From assembly GCF_027244095.1 (NCBI RefSeq), contig NC_069659.1, positions 45,062,001-45,126,000 of the forward strand: 64,000 nucleotides of DNA. The letters run 5' to 3'. Source of the stretch: Hemicordylus capensis. Lineage: Eukaryota; Chordata; Lepidosauria; Squamata; Cordylidae. Below the pieces are notes generated by a model. That model made no database searches, was not told where the DNA came from, and worked only from the letters and a program-made list of their open reading frames with translations. The position numbers and the translations under genes are program-made. Position 1 is the stretch's first letter; each line of letters opens with the position of its first letter. Below are positions 1-11,420 of this stretch, one piece after another.

Positions 1-1244
1 ACACTCACAAAGACTCAGTAGGGAAAGAAATGTCTGAGGACAAAGAAAACCAGGAAGTATTGAGGTATGAGTACCCTTTGCCACAGTTTAATTCTGGGGA
101 TGATTTATTAAGCTCAAACAGCCCAGAAAAAGATGTATCCAGGGCTCAGCTGCTTGACAGCCCTGGAATTGTTGGCACCAAAGACCTCTGTTCTTCCAGA
201 GTGCCCCAGAATAGCAAAGGTGAAGACACCCCAAGGAGAGGAAGACCTAGGCCCTCTTCTCTCAATCTGGATTCGGTCCTTCCAGCTGCCAACATTTTTA
301 ACTTTGAGAGTCTTTCTGTGCCCACTCCGCCCAGGCACTTCCTTTGTGGGCAAAATGAAGTGAAGACCAGTGATTCGGTGCCATCACTTCCTGTTTCCTG
401 CCCAAGCAAGAACCTTTGGGGCTCCCACTTTGACCCCCAAGACTTAGACCTAGACTACATAATGATGGCTCATGCGGCTACAGGTCGCCGTAACTCTGCT
501 CCAGTGAGCGTCTCAGCAGTGAGGACCTCTTTTATGGTCAAAATGTGTCAGGCTAGAGCTGTGCCAGTTATCCCACCCAAGATTCAGTACACCCAGGTCC
601 CCCAGCCTTTGCAGACACAGAACCCCAACTGCAGAACCCTGTTGGCACCAGACAATAAAGAAGCAGAAGCCAACATAGGCCAACGCAAGCCAACCCAAAC
701 TGCTCAGGGCCAGCTGCAACCCCCAAAGAGTCCAATTATAGATAGGAAGGGGAAAGAAAATAGTAATGCGCCCCTTATGGATTCGACAGGAACTAGAAAG
801 GTGGAACTCTCTCTTTCTAATCATAATTCCATCCAGGATGCACCAGTTCTTCGCCGAAAGCGCACCTCTGGAGGCGAGACTACGGGAGACAATCCACAGT
901 CTTCAAAAATGGAGAGGCCATCAGGGGTTTCCAAGCCATCTTACAGATCTAGACCAGGAAGACCTCAGAGCCTTATCCTGTTTAGTCCTCCCTTCCCAGT
1001 TATGGACCATCCTTCTGCAGACTCCAGGGTGTTGCTTTCCCCCATTAGAAGCCCCTCACAGATCCCCTCTCCAAGCCCTCTTTCCAGCGATTTGTCAGGG
1101 ACCACCTCAGAGGGGGTCACCCTTCGGAACAAGATGACCATTCCCAAGAATGGCCAGAGGCTAGAGACTTCCACAAGCTGTTTTTATCAACCCCAGAGGA
1201 GGTCTGTGATTCTGGATGGGAGAAGTGGGAGGCAGATAGAATAA
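1..1244 (+). CDS. ARHGAP31: ARHGAP31 (CdGAP) last exon, C-terminal 413 codons, 5'-partial
   Basis: ARHGAP31 is a GTPase-activating protein for Rac1 and Cdc42 that acts at focal adhesions and the actin cytoskeleton. Only the C-terminal tail is in the window; the RhoGAP domain lies upstream. The frame is open to the window's first base and there is no splice acceptor before the methionine at 30, so that ATG is internal. The reading ends at TAA 1242-1244. Recognition rests on blocks I recall as conserved with human CdGAP: RPSSLNLD near 262, GRRNSAPVSVSAVRTSF and VMKM-like MVKMCQARAVPVIPPKIQYTQ region (about 485-600), SRPGRPQSLILFSPPFP (about 950-1000) and the extreme C-terminus CFYQPQRRSVILDGRSG-RQIE. 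The tail is Ser/Pro rich, low complexity and presumably disordered, as in the family. It is intact, with no frameshift. Gene identity is near certain; function is inferred from the family. Confidence 0.97.
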   Translation, partial: THKDSVGKEMSEDKENQEVLRYEYPLPQFNSGDDLLSSNSPEKDVSRAQLLDSPGIVGTKDLCSSRVPQNSKGEDTPRRGRPRPSSLNLDSVLPAANIFNFESLSVPTPPRHFLCGQNEVKTSDSVPSLPVSCPSKNLWGSHFDPQDLDLDYIMMAHAATGRRNSAPVSVSAVRTSFMVKMCQARAVPVIPPKIQYTQVPQPLQTQNPNCRTLLAPDNKEAEANIGQRKPTQTAQGQLQPPKSPIIDRKGKENSNAPLMDSTGTRKVELSLSNHNSIQDAPVLRRKRTSGGETTGDNPQSSKMERPSGVSKPSYRSRPGRPQSLILFSPPFPVMDHPSADSRVLLSPIRSPSQIPSPSPLSSDLSGTTSEGVTLRNKMTIPKNGQRLETSTSCFYQPQRRSVILDGRSGRQIE

Positions 1245-2471
1245 TGCCCATTCCCTCCACATCTCTTCCCTGGTGGATGAGTTGGGGATGGTCACTAGGA
1301 TGATGCTGTTATTGTTATACACACAAATACTGCTCAAAAAAGAACTATCTTATGAGTTCCAACAATCCTTTATTCTACAGCTAATTACTCTGAATTGATA
1401 GGCAGAATATTCCAGGGATTTGGCAAAGGGTGTGCCAGAGAAAGCAGGATTCTGTTGAAAGCAAGGCAGATCATGAGACCCTGATCAAGGACATCCGTCC
1501 AGACTCTCCCTCATCCTCCAGCTTCCCAGCAGTATCCCAACAACATCCAAGAATCATCTCAGCAATGTAACTATGCTTGGCTACAGTTCCTCTCCTCTCC
1601 ATGTTCCTAATCACTGCCTCCTTGTTGATCTCACTTGGCTGTATTCCTGAGGTTTCAGTCCAATTCTGTATTAAAAGCCTGTAGGCTTCACCTCCCTCGT
1701 CACTTATTTATGTACAAGACTTCAAGGAGCGTGGTAATGAGGGTGAGAAGGGTGATTGCCACTCAGATAAATAGCTTGAGAGGACTATTGATGCATTTGA
1801 GTTAAAACCTATCCTGATTGGCTGTTGTTCTCAGCAAGCACCTGGTTGCTGCCCCAGTCCTATTCCCTTAGCCTCTGTTTCTCTATATGTGTTTGAGAAC
1901 TTAGAGCAAATTGCAGGGTTCTTACATTAATTGATTATAAGGAATTATACAAATAGCCATGCAAGCTACCTGCTGTCTTGGTGGTTGGTGGCATTAGCGA
2001 TGCAGTAGCAAGGAGAGTCCTCCCTGCTGCTGAGACTCTCCTAAAAGCACTGTCTGGCTTGTGGACGGAACAAAATGGACAGGATGGTCAAAATAAGCTG
2101 CACTCCCAAGTATTGCTTGTGTTTCTTTCATCTACTTCTCTTTATTTGAAGAGAGTGGATTCCCTCCCCGCCCCCACCGCCGCCCCCCAAGATATGTGGC
2201 TGCTATTTGTGCAGAATGAGCTTGTTATTTAAGCTGCCACTTAGCCAGCATCAGCAGGACTGTAGGTGGTGAGAATGTAGGATCTGATTAGCAAAGAAAT
2301 GTCTGTGCTAATTCATGGCTGTGACTCACTGAGTGTGAGCTGGAGGCTTGAAGGCTTCAGCATATTGTTGGTTTTAAAAGTTGCATTTCATCATCTCATA
2401 GATTGGGGCCTGGATCGCCAAGTTGCAGTCCAGAGCCCTTTCCCCCCCCAGGATGCATTTGAGTTGGGGCC

Positions 2472-2662
2472 GGGGCCGTAGCTCATTGGTAGAGCATCAG
2501 CTTTGCATGCAGGAGGTTCAAGCCTTGGCATCTCCAGGTAGGGCTGGGAGACACTCCTGCCTGAAACCTTGGAGTGCTGCTGCTAGTCGGTGTAGGCAAT
2601 ACTGAGCTAGGTGGACCAATGGCGTAATTTGGTATAAGGCTATTTCCGATATTCCTGTGGAA
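2472..2662 (+). repeat. tRNA-headed SINE, near full length
   Basis: The head resembles a tRNA-Ala gene: GTAGCTCATTGGTAGAGCAT (box A) and a degraded box B near 2515. It is followed by a body with GGCATCTCCAGGTAGGGCT and a tail with ACTGAGCTAGGTGGACCAAT. The same body and tail recur about a dozen times in the window on both strands. This is a pol III retroposon, not a functional tRNA. Confidence 0.85.
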
Positions 2663-2779
2663 CTGGGATGTAGTGAGGGTTTGAATATGGCACACCAAAG
2701 AGCCTTTTTTGGACCAGAGAATTGCACCTTGTGCTAAAACTCTGTAGTGACATGGAGCTATGCTAAAAAACAGCTTTGT

Positions 2780-2952
2780 GTTCAGTTCCAGCTTCGATCC
2801 CCAGAGTCTTCAATTGAAAGGAACAGGTAGGCAGTGATGGAGAAAACACCCCTACCTGAGCCCTTGGATAGCTGCTGCCAGTTACTGTAGACAATACTAA
2901 GCTAGATGGACCAATACTCTGTCTCAGTACATGGCAATTTCCAGTGTTCATA
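2780..2952 (+). repeat. SINE, same tail family, diverged head
   Basis: The body (ATAGCTGCTGCCAGTTACTG) and tail (AAGCTAGATGGACCAATACT) match the other SINE copies. The head is weak and includes the 'aaaggaacaggtaggcag' variant, so it is a different subfamily from the copy at 2472. Confidence 0.75.
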
Positions 2953-4012
2953 AGATACATATACTTCTGCTTAGGATTTCCAACCCTTAGCGGGGGAAAA
3001 CCCCTATTTCATTAAACAAAATGGGTGCCTCTCATTGGAGGCTCCAAAGTTCTAGAAATTCTCGTTTCAGGCTCCAAAGCCTCTTCCTTGCCTTGTGTCA
3101 AGACAATTAGGGAGAATTTGAAACGTTATGGTAAGTGGTTTTGAGTGTGATCAATTCCAGAACATACTGTTTGGCTGCTTGTAAAGGAGGAAGAGGTCAC
3201 ACAACCTTTGTTTTTGCCTATTCTGGTTAACATGAACATGATTTTCCTGACTTGATCATAGAAACTCAGATTAACATTTTTTAGGTATTGTGGATTATTA
3301 GATCCATCTGCAAGATGACTCAAATTGAGCTGAATCCACCTCTTGTGCATAGAGCAAGGGTATCTTTTAGAGTTTTTGGTAGACACGTGGTTTAATCAGG
3401 GCACAGTATGTTGCTTATATAAGATCTAGAAAACAGGACAAAGAAGAGACAGAGTTGTCATTTGCTTGCCTATAGTACACAGGGAGAAGCATCATGAAGC
3501 TGTCCTCTGAAGTGCAAATAAGGAACCATCAATATAAAAGAAGAGGAGGCTGTCTGAAGAGTAGGGCAGGAGATTAGAATAGTATTCAGTCCCCTGAACA
3601 GCAGGAAGGATTCACAGGGAAGATTCACTTGTCCAAAGCAGAGTGGGAAAACCGCCTATCTAAATGGAAGAAGAGGTGTGCAGGTCTCACCTGGTTGGAA
3701 GGGATGGTCCCTTTGACTCAAGAAAACCTAGGGCTTGCTTTGAACCTAGTGTATAATCAACTGTTTTGCAAAGAGCAGAGAACTTTTGTGGAACAGCCTT
3801 TTAACAGAGTTAGGCTTTGAGTACATTCAACTTGTAACATGCAGCAGGGCTTGAGCAGTTTCCACTGACCACTGTGTAAAAAAGAAAAAAAAGAAATATA
3901 TATATTGTGATCCAAACTTTATACCTAACTTTCCTTCTCTTCGGAGTTTAAAAATAGCTGTACTGATTAATTTTGTGTTAAATTTATATATAAACAGAAC
4001 GTATATAGATCT

Positions 4013-4028
4013 ATTAAAGTGTAATTAA
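4013..4028 (+). terminator. Candidate ARHGAP31 poly(A) signals (two ATTAAA)
   Basis: Two ATTAAA hexamers sit about ten bases apart in an AT-rich stretch with low repeat content, about 2.8 kb after the stop codon. ATTAAA is the commonest variant poly(A) signal. This is only a candidate; an AATAAA run at about 6081-6090 is an alternative but abuts a MITE. Confidence 0.3.
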
Positions 4029-5093
4029 AAACTCATAGTTTGTCTAAGCAGTGTTCATCACATCTGTGGAACTTGGGTGGGTCTGATATACAGAATTATT
4101 GTTTGTTGAAATCTCCTCTCACCAAGTGTTTTCCAGACTTTATAAAGAAGACAACCAATAGAATTTCAAGGCCAGTCTTCCAATCCCACTAGTCGTTACG
4201 AAGTGCTTCTCTCTCTCTCCTCTCTCCCTTGTATTGTCCTTAATAGACACAGCTGGCAGCTCATCAGCCTACCCGAGCTGAACCCAGTCCAGCTCAAGTT
4301 GAAATCGTCTGAAAAATATCTCTTAACTTTGCCAGCATTGGGCTGGATCCTGAAAAAAGAATCACAAGCTCGTGCATGTCCACATGTAAACTCTCAGCAC
4401 ATATTTTTCTCTCTCCTGCATTTGCTGGTCTTCTACCATGAAATGGAGACTTCTCCTTCTCCTTCTTCTTTTTTTAGTGTAAGGTGGCAAGGAGATGCCC
4501 ACACCTCACCCTAGAGCCCTAGCACTGGATTTGCTTTGGTGATTTCTAGCTCAGAACTTGGGCATGAATATACATTGAAAGAGCAGCAACTCAGCAAATA
4601 TTTTTCACAGCTGGTTGGGGTTACTGAAACCAGGAATCTTCATTTGGGGTTCCCACCATGTCCCAATCTTGAGACAGGGTAGCCACCCCTAGCTCCACCT
4701 TATATTCACTGGTTCCCTACATTCAGTGCAGGAAAGAGGGAGATATACCATCCATCCCATTGTGAAGTCTGGGCTATGCACAAATGTGTTGCATTTCATA
4801 TCTGATGATGAGTATTGTTTTAATGGAGTTTCTCCTGCAGCTTATATGCTTTTAGTGCCTTTATTGCTTTGGAGTTTTCCCACGTCTCAACCATGAGATT
4901 AAACTGGAGGTTTTATTTTTAAAAAGTACATGTGTCTTGGTGATGTTTGGAGATGTACTTAGTCACTGTGATCTTGATGAGCACAAGTGGTAGCTGTTTC
5001 TGTCACTTCTGTTGTGATGCTGTGCTATCACATTGTCTATTTAACTAAACCTAACTGGCAGAGATCATCTCAAAAGACCAGCCAACTAACTAA

Positions 5094-5118
5094 CTCTCTC
5101 TCTCTCTCTCTCTCTCTC
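5094..5118. repeat. (CT)n microsatellite
   Basis: About 12 uninterrupted CT units. Confidence 0.95.
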
Positions 5119-6095
5119 ATTTTGAGTAGGAGAGTATTGATGTGTGGAAAACCTATTGGTCCAGGAAGATGAATGGACCTCTCGGTTTGGCCACACCAAT
5201 GCATCGTGAGCCATCTTGTCATATGTGGTTGCTGATCAGAGCATGGAGCATGGGAGCACCCGTGTTCCCTCTAATTTTTTTCATTTGTGTGCGAAATGAA
5301 TTTTTTTCCTGGGTGGCAGTATCAAGGCAGTCTGTGCACACATGCATTCAGAGTGGGGCCTTCCTGATTCAACTTGAGCGGGATCTAAAATTAACTGAGT
5401 GGACGTCAAAAAACGTGAGCACACACACTTGTGCATGCCTTAGAGGGGACACTGAAGGTCACCTGTCCTCTATTGCAAGTCCTTCTCCACTTGCAAATCC
5501 TACCTTGCTCATATATTCCCCTATATTCATTCCCCTGAATGTCATTCTACTGTGTTTCCACAGCAACTAGCACAAATCTAACATTACATTCTGTGGCAGC
5601 TACACCTCACATTCATACAAAGCATCCATCTTGACTGCTGTCATCACAAGTTCATGACATAGGAGTGATTTAGTGCTCTCTAACCTGTTCCTCAGCTGCT
5701 TCTTGGAAACATAAATGTGTTTATTGGTATCCTATCTGTGTTTTAAGATACATGGAAAATGTAAATGTCAGGCTATTTACATGTGTTTTGGAGGAAAGAT
5801 ACAAGAATCCCAGCACCACACTTGGAAGGCCTGTCTTACCTCTGTCTCCTCTCAGAAATCTTTCTTTTCCATTATTACATTTAAGGTTGCTATGTGACCA
5901 GAAAACCTGTCATGGTTGCCTCCTGGGCTATTGCTCGGATATCTAGTACTTCCCACTAGACACCTGGGGCTATTTCATCAGGGTACTCTTTGATTTTGTT
6001 TAAGTTTGGAGGCTGATTTAATATTGCTGCTGTTTGTGATCTGGCTTTTTATGGTGGCTTACAAACAGTCAAACAAAACTAAATAAATAAATACT

Positions 6096-6335
6096 GGCTG
6101 ACATACTGTGCAATTCTGTTTGTGTTTTGCTTTTGATGAAACGTGTGCAGTTACTCAAGAGCTCTTGTGCAAGCCCAAACATTGCACAAACACAGTTGTG
6201 GGATGGATGGCCAGTATTTCCAATGTCTGTCTTTCAAGCAACACACCATTTTCTGTGTTTGCACAAGAGCGCTCTTGCAGAACTGCACACACATTTCATT
6301 TAACTGTGAATGGAATATTACACTGTATGTCAGCC
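6096..6335. mobile_element. Palindromic MITE, copy 1 (GGCTGACATAC termini)
   Basis: The ends are inverted repeats (GGCTGACATACTGTG against CACTGTATGTCAGCC) and the inversion continues inward through GAGCTCTTGTGCAA / TTGCACAAGAGCGCTC. The 240-bp element is flanked by ACT on both sides, a possible 3-bp target duplication. A sister copy is at 7817-8065. It has no coding capacity. Confidence 0.7.
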
Positions 6336-6639
6336 ACTGTAACTTGCAATACTACTATGTGACGGAAAACAGTAAGCACATTACAGAGTGCTTACTCTGT
6401 ACGCGGAGTTGCCAGAAATTAAGGGGTATACTTGTGGGTCAAATGGGCCGTAAGCCAGAATTTGGCTTTTAAAAAGCCAAATCTGGCCACCTAGGTACAT
6501 TTTGCGTGCGTATTTTTTTGTCCCGTGCCTGGATTTCCATTACAATTGGAGAGAGGACACCTGTGCTTCCCATACATGCATGAAGGAAGAATTTCATTCA
6601 GCTCAACTTCTCTCATAAATGTATTAGTAGCAGAAGAAA

Positions 6640-6960
6640 CTGCCTCTGCCAAATTTGAGACAAACTGCTAGCATCCCCTTTGCTAAGCAGGGTCCATCCT
6701 GGTTTGCATTTGAATGGGAGACTACATGTGTAAGCACTGTAAGATATTCCCCTTAGGGGATGGGGCCACTCTGGGAAGAGCACCTGCATGATTGCATGCA
6801 GAAGGTTCCAAATCCCCTCCCTGGCATCTCCAAAATAGGGCTGAGAGACTCCTGCCTGCAACCTTGGAGAAGCCACTGCCAGTCTGTGTAGACAGTATGG
6901 AGCTAGATGTACCAATGGTTTGACTATGTATATAGCAACTTCCTATGTCCCTATATCTCT
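6640..6960 (+). repeat. 5S-rRNA-headed SINE
   Basis: The 5' part contains GCTAAGCAGGGTC and GAATGGGAGAC, which match the internal promoter boxes of 5S rRNA (box A and box C spacing is kept). A joining segment with ATATTCCCCTTAGGGGATGG leads into the same body and tail as the tRNA-headed SINEs. It resembles SINE3-class elements in its head. Confidence 0.75.
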
Positions 6961-7816
6961 ATGTACATTTTTAGTCGGAAAAGGAAAAGGAAAAAAGTAG
7001 TAAAGGAATAAGGAAAAAGTCTAGACTTGGAAACCTTGGAATTAGGCACAAAAATAAACACACATGGGGCTTTGTAACGTGTCTGCCATTTTTCTCCTCA
7101 GAATAGAATTAAATGTTTAGAGTAACTCATGGTGCAAAGAAAGTGTCTGACAGGATGTAGCAGATATAAGAAGGATGCTAGCATTTTTATCAGTGTTCTT
7201 GTGGCTACAAACAAAAACTTCAGTATCCTTTAAGCTGCAGTTTGATTTGATAAGAAGAAATTAAATTGCAAATGTCATGTATGGATTTTGTATAGCAAAT
7301 ATATATGTATTTATACTGGAGGAGGTGGTGCATGTGAAAATAACATTTGACAGTCTTATGATTGACAGTGTTTATTGAATACTAGAATGGATCTGGAGCA
7401 CAGAATTCAGTCCTGGACTTTTGGTCCCTGACAGATAGGGACTGCAGTTGCTATAATTTTCTCTGAGAGAATTGCAATGATGTTAGCAGTCCAAAAAAAA
7501 AAAAATGGAGCACATTCTCTTTGCTATAAATCTCTGATCCAGAAATGTTTAATTTTAGGCAATAGGAAAAGGCTTTAGCACTTCAAAGAAAATACAGCAG
7601 CTGCTTAAGAATAAACCAAGGGATTAAAGAGAGGAGCGGGGGATACAATAACGTTGACGTTGCCTGAACAAGGAGAGGTTTCTCAAAGGCAAAACTTAGA
7701 TGAATAAACAAAAACCAGATGCTGAATTCATTCTCAAATACCCAGAGAATCTGAAAAGAGCTAGTTTTAAAAAATAAGAGAGACTTTGTTTTGTGTGTGT
7801 GTTCTTAATCTAAGCA
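6961..7816. other. AT-rich intergenic DNA, nothing recognised
   Basis: Single-copy in appearance, AT-rich, with a poly(A) run near 7492-7505. No exon, RNA gene or known repeat was identified. Confidence 0.5.
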
Positions 7817-8065
7817 GCTGACATACTGCACAAAGTTTTGTGTGTGTTTTAATGGAACATGCACACAATTGCGCAAGAGAGCTCCTGTGCAAACAGAAAA
7901 AAAAATGCACAAATGCAATTGTGTGATGGGCATCCATTATTTCCAATGGCTGCCCAGCATGCATCTGTGCATGTGCAAATTTTGCATTATGCACAAAAGC
8001 ACTCTCGGGCAACTGCATGAATGTTCCTTTAAAATGTGTTCAGAATTTTGTGCAGTATATCAGAC
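7817..8065. mobile_element. Palindromic MITE, copy 2
   Basis: The left end GCTGACATACTGCACAAA pairs with the right end TTTTGTGCAGTATATCAGAC, and internal arms (CACAATTGCGCAAGAGAGCT / AGCACTCTCGGGCAACTG) are also inverted. Size and layout match the copy at 6096-6335. Flanking duplication is not clear. Confidence 0.65.
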
Positions 8066-8109
8066 AGTAATTCTAAGTAAAACAAATGGAGCCGACTTTC
8101 CACTTCTTT

Positions 8110-8800
8110 TAACACAATGACTCTTACCTAGAACCCCTTCCCATGTGCTGTGAATTTGGTTTGTATCTGTCAGCCCATGAATTATAAAGTGGTGTTGCCT
8201 AGGCTTTGAGTGGCCACCATCTTGAAACAACATGGCATCGTGGCAAAAATATATTTAAAAATTACCTTTGTCAGGGTCTTCTAGACCAGTGCCTCTCAAC
8301 GTTTTTGGAGTGATGGACAGTCATTATTCATGCAGTTTCCTGGACCAGCAGTTAGTAAGGGGGTTGCCCCCCTTGCCCCCACCCCCAGGCATCCCCCAAA
8401 AAAACAATTCCGGGCAGCTCTCTGGAGTTGATTTCCAGGCAGCCCTTGTTGCTGGATAATGTTCATTTTGAGGAAGTGAAATGAACGTTATCTAGAAGCG
8501 AGGGCTGCCTGGAAATGAGCTCCGGAGAGCTCCCGCTGGCCCAAAATTGCTGGGGGTGGGATTTTTATTAGTGATGCCTCATGGACTGGTACCCAATGCT
8601 TCGTGGACCGGCACTGGTCCACAGACCAGTGGTTGAGAAACACTGTTCTAGACCCCCCTCCCATGTGCTATGAATTTGATTTGAATTGCAACAGATAATT
8701 GCAAATGTTATTAGAGGGGAACACATTGAGACACAGACACACACAGACATGGTGATCTCATAAGCCTTCTTCCCTTTGGAAAGTAGGCTAAAAAGGGAAC
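8110..8800. repeat. Unclassified dispersed repeat, interrupted by a hAT MITE
   Basis: Two halves (8110-8286 and 8646-8800) share lines such as CCCATGTGCT-TGAATTTG and AAGCCTTCTTCCCTTTGGAA with 29160-29440. The phrase order resembles the 3' region of LINE-like elements seen in lizards, but I cannot name the family. The hAT element 8287-8645 splits it. Confidence 0.5.
8287..8645. mobile_element. hAT-type MITE with perfect 8-bp target duplication
   Basis: The 359-bp element has termini CAGTGCCTCTCAACG and GGTTGAGAAACACTG, the classic CAGTG-TTCTCAACC hAT signature. It is flanked on both sides by TTCTAGAC (8279-8286 and 8646-8653). An internal foldback surrounds the centre (about 8420-8530). There is no transposase, so it is non-autonomous. 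Confidence 0.92.
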
Positions 8801-8939
8801 ACACACAGTTTTCAGTGGCTGACAAAATGACACTCTTCTGGCTTCTTTGCACATGTAGCAGCCATTTGCCTGCTGGTACTTACCACACAAAGGGCTGCCA
8901 CATGTGCGCAGAGACCAGAAGAGTGCCATTTTGGAACCC

Positions 8940-9109
8940 AAAATGACACTCAGAATGTTTTGAATGTTCTGAGCCGGAATGGAGTCATTCCGTTGCGAGC
9001 TCGGAACAGGCCTTTCATTTGAAGGGCATTCCGTTCTGAGCTCGGAACACTTGAAACAGCCAGTTTGTGATCAGAACATTCTGACCATGAACCGTTCTGC
9101 ACATCCCTA
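8940..9109. mobile_element. hAT-like fragment ending TGCACATCCCTA
   Basis: The right end TCTGCACATCCCTA matches the inverse of the TAGGGATGTGCA terminus used by several hAT-like copies in the window. Internal GAACATTCTG and GAGCTCGGAACA motifs repeat within it. The left end is not clear. Confidence 0.55.
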
Positions 9110-10117
9110 CTGTGCAACATGTCAGCCAGTGTTTGGTAACTCCTTACTGCTGCCTGAGGGAACTGCAATTCCCTGGAATTTCACCTTCATTAAAATGGTC
9201 AAAAAATATGTCCTTGTAACTTTGATAGTCTCCTGGAGCACCCAGAGTTTTAAATAGATACTTGAAACTCTGCTACATGCTGCCGAGCCCCATTTGACCT
9301 CTCCACTCACCACCACACCCCACATAAAACATTGCCTTGGCAGCAATGGTTCCATTGTGACTGAGAAGATGCTTTAGATAGCAAAGGGAGATTGTGCACA
9401 GGACATGCATGGTGAGAAACATACCATGCATTGTAGAGAGGCTTTGCTTCATTGTCACAGGAGGTGAGGCTTCCAAGAGGAATTCGGCAGCAATGTGATT
9501 GGGAAGAGTTGGGGGTCATGCTTTGCCCTGATGGGTTGGCTGTTGCAAGATGCCTTTTGTGGAACTGTGTTGTGAGGAAAGAGGATTCTGGTCCTCTAAA
9601 ACCCCAAAGTGCAGATGTGGTAAAGGTGTAGCCAGCTCATAATATTATGGTGAGGTTTGAGAGAAGCAAACCTGTCGTAAGGTTTTAGGGTTATCAGTAT
9701 CCTGTCTCAGGTAGATAGTAGCCTATAACGGAAATAATTCAGGCAGGGTATACACAGGGCCACAAGATTACACAAGAATGCACAAAGCATATTACTACTA
9801 CTACTACTAAGTTCTCAAAGCAGTTAGATGGAATTGTTTGCATAATTGTTACAAGTTGCAGAACTCCTACTTTGAGAAGAATTTTGGTTACTGTGTTTCA
9901 AAATCAAGATATTTGTAGAACAAATAACAGAGCTGATCTATTGGCTTTTGTTTTCTGGTTACTTTGGTGTGTTGGTTTTCTTTTTCCCTACTGCTGTTCT
10001 ACTGGATGGTTGTAAGCCGCTTTCAGAGCACCTTGAGGGATATAGCGTTGTTGTTTTTAATGGCTGCCATTGAGTGTAGCATTATTTTTCCATAATGATG
10101 CACTTTAAGGCTGATGC
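9110..10117. other. Intergenic DNA, no gene seen
   Basis: Contains a short ACT trinucleotide run (about 9790-9810) and, at about 10005-10055, a short LINE-tail-like GTAAGCCGCTTTCAGAGCAC stretch. Nothing else was recognised. Confidence 0.5.
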
Positions 10118-10279
10118 TAGGGGTGTGCATGAACAGTTTGTTGTTGAACTGTTTTGCCTCAAAAAACACTGGTTCAGAGGTTTGATTGTGGACCAAACTG
10201 GAGGTGGTTCAGTCCACGATTGAACCAAACCAGGTCCGGGATCAGTAAGGAATGGGCAACTGGGTGGGAGCAGTGAGGG

Positions 10280-10585
10280 AGAGCTGGTCTTGTGGTAGCA
10301 AGCATGACTTGTCCCCTTAGCTAAGCGGGGTCCACCCTGGTTGCATATGAATGGGAAACTAGAAGTGTGACCACTGTAAGATATTCCCCTCAGGGGATGG
10401 AGCCGCTCTGGGAAGAGCAGAAAGTTTCAAGTTCCCTCCCTAGCTTCTTCAAGATAGGGCCGAGAGAGACTCCTGCCTGCAACCTTGGAGAAGCTGCTGC
10501 CAATCTGTGAAGACAATACTGAGCTAGATAGACCAATGGACTGACTCAGTCAGTATATGGCAGCTTCCTACGTTCCTATGACTGA
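10280..10585 (+). repeat. 5S-rRNA-headed SINE
   Basis: The copy begins GAGAGCTGGTCTTGTGGTAG, carries the 5S-like GCTAAGCGGGGTC and GAATGGGAAAC boxes, and ends in the tail GACTCAGTCAGTATATGGCAG. It is close to full length. Confidence 0.8.
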
Positions 10586-11040
10586 TTGCTTTACAGATAT
10601 GGTTCAGAAGTCATAGCATGCATACAGAGGGATTTGTAGCAGTGTTGCCTAAATATTGGCAGGCACTTTGGTTCAGAGCTGTCTGCATAGGTGGCATTTG
10701 CCATAGCCCTCATCCAGAAAGACCAACATGTACACAGACAATACGGTGGGTTGTGTTTATAACGCCAAGCCAAATTCCAGTGTCATTTGGAGTAGGAAGC
10801 TGGCTCGCGGCAAATCAGTGTTGTGGCCGAGGAAAGTGTGTTTCACAATACCCAAACACCCAGAGCCTGAAACACACTTCCACATTGATGTTCAATATTT
10901 ATTTGGTGTAGACACTTGGTTGAAACAGAAAGACACCCCAGTGGCAAAATCAGTCAATTTCTGGGGTTATTTTATGCCCCGGCTGCTTTTGTTGTTTACA
11001 GAATGTAAATGGCAGTAAATGTAAATTTTACTTTGGAGAC

Positions 11041-11420
11041 AAGGAGACTATTCACATGTGCATGCAAAACTGGGCTAGGGATGGGTTTTGCATGTGTACC
11101 GCTGGGATTGGACCTGCCTATGGAGCCTTCCTCTAGGTTAAGGGAGCAAGCACTCCCTTAACCTCATTTTTTTTCCAATCGTCTGTCAGCCACAGCTGCA
11201 GACTATGGAAGGGGAGGGGAGAGGAGATCCCCATAATGCACCACACACTCATGAGGTGCATTATTGGAGTTCTGAAAGGCAGGGTGATGTGCCCCTGCAC
11301 CCTGACCTTCTCATCTGGGTGGGCGATCTGTCCACCCAGGGGAAAGAAACTACTTGTCTGTGGGGAGATAAGTTCTTCAGGCTTCTTCCCCACTAACCAT
11401 ATTGCCCTTTTTCACTGGTT
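11041..11420. mobile_element. Probable diverged copy of the 3-bp-duplication MITE family
   Basis: It starts GGAGACTATTCACATGTG and contains the family's diagnostic foldback (GGTTAAGGGAGCAAGCACTC then CCTTAACC) and the ATCTGGGTGGGCGATC block. These are also found in copies at 31022 and 37125, in opposite order here. The ends are not well defined. Confidence 0.5.

Larger units (their letters stand above)
1245..4040 (+). other. ARHGAP31: Presumed 3' UTR and downstream flank of ARHGAP31
   Basis: This is non-coding sequence directly after the ARHGAP31 stop codon. Part is single-copy in appearance (1245-2460, 2960-4040) and part is SINE (2472-2662, 2780-2952). The human gene also has a multi-kilobase 3' UTR. 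The end is not certain: ATTAAA-type signals lie at 4013-4028, and no canonical AATAAA is seen before them. If the transcript reaches that point, two SINEs are carried in the UTR. Confidence 0.45.
2963..6090. other. Convergent intergenic DNA, no gene seen
   Basis: Apart from the candidate poly(A) signals and a CT microsatellite, this stretch shows no recognisable exon or known repeat. Small open frames here lack any family similarity and I treat them as chance. Confidence 0.6.

Noticed and set aside
30-32. ATG at 30 as the start of an independent 404-residue protein
   Set aside because: The frame is open upstream to base 1 and the sequence matches the interior of the ARHGAP31 tail; it is an internal methionine.
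2472-2545. tRNA-Ala gene
   Set aside because: Box A and B are present, but the acceptor stem is not complete and it continues into a SINE body found many times in the window.
5142-5570. 142-codon open frame (+)
   Set aside because: Follows a CT microsatellite, lacks splice context and similarity, and its composition is like surrounding intergenic DNA.
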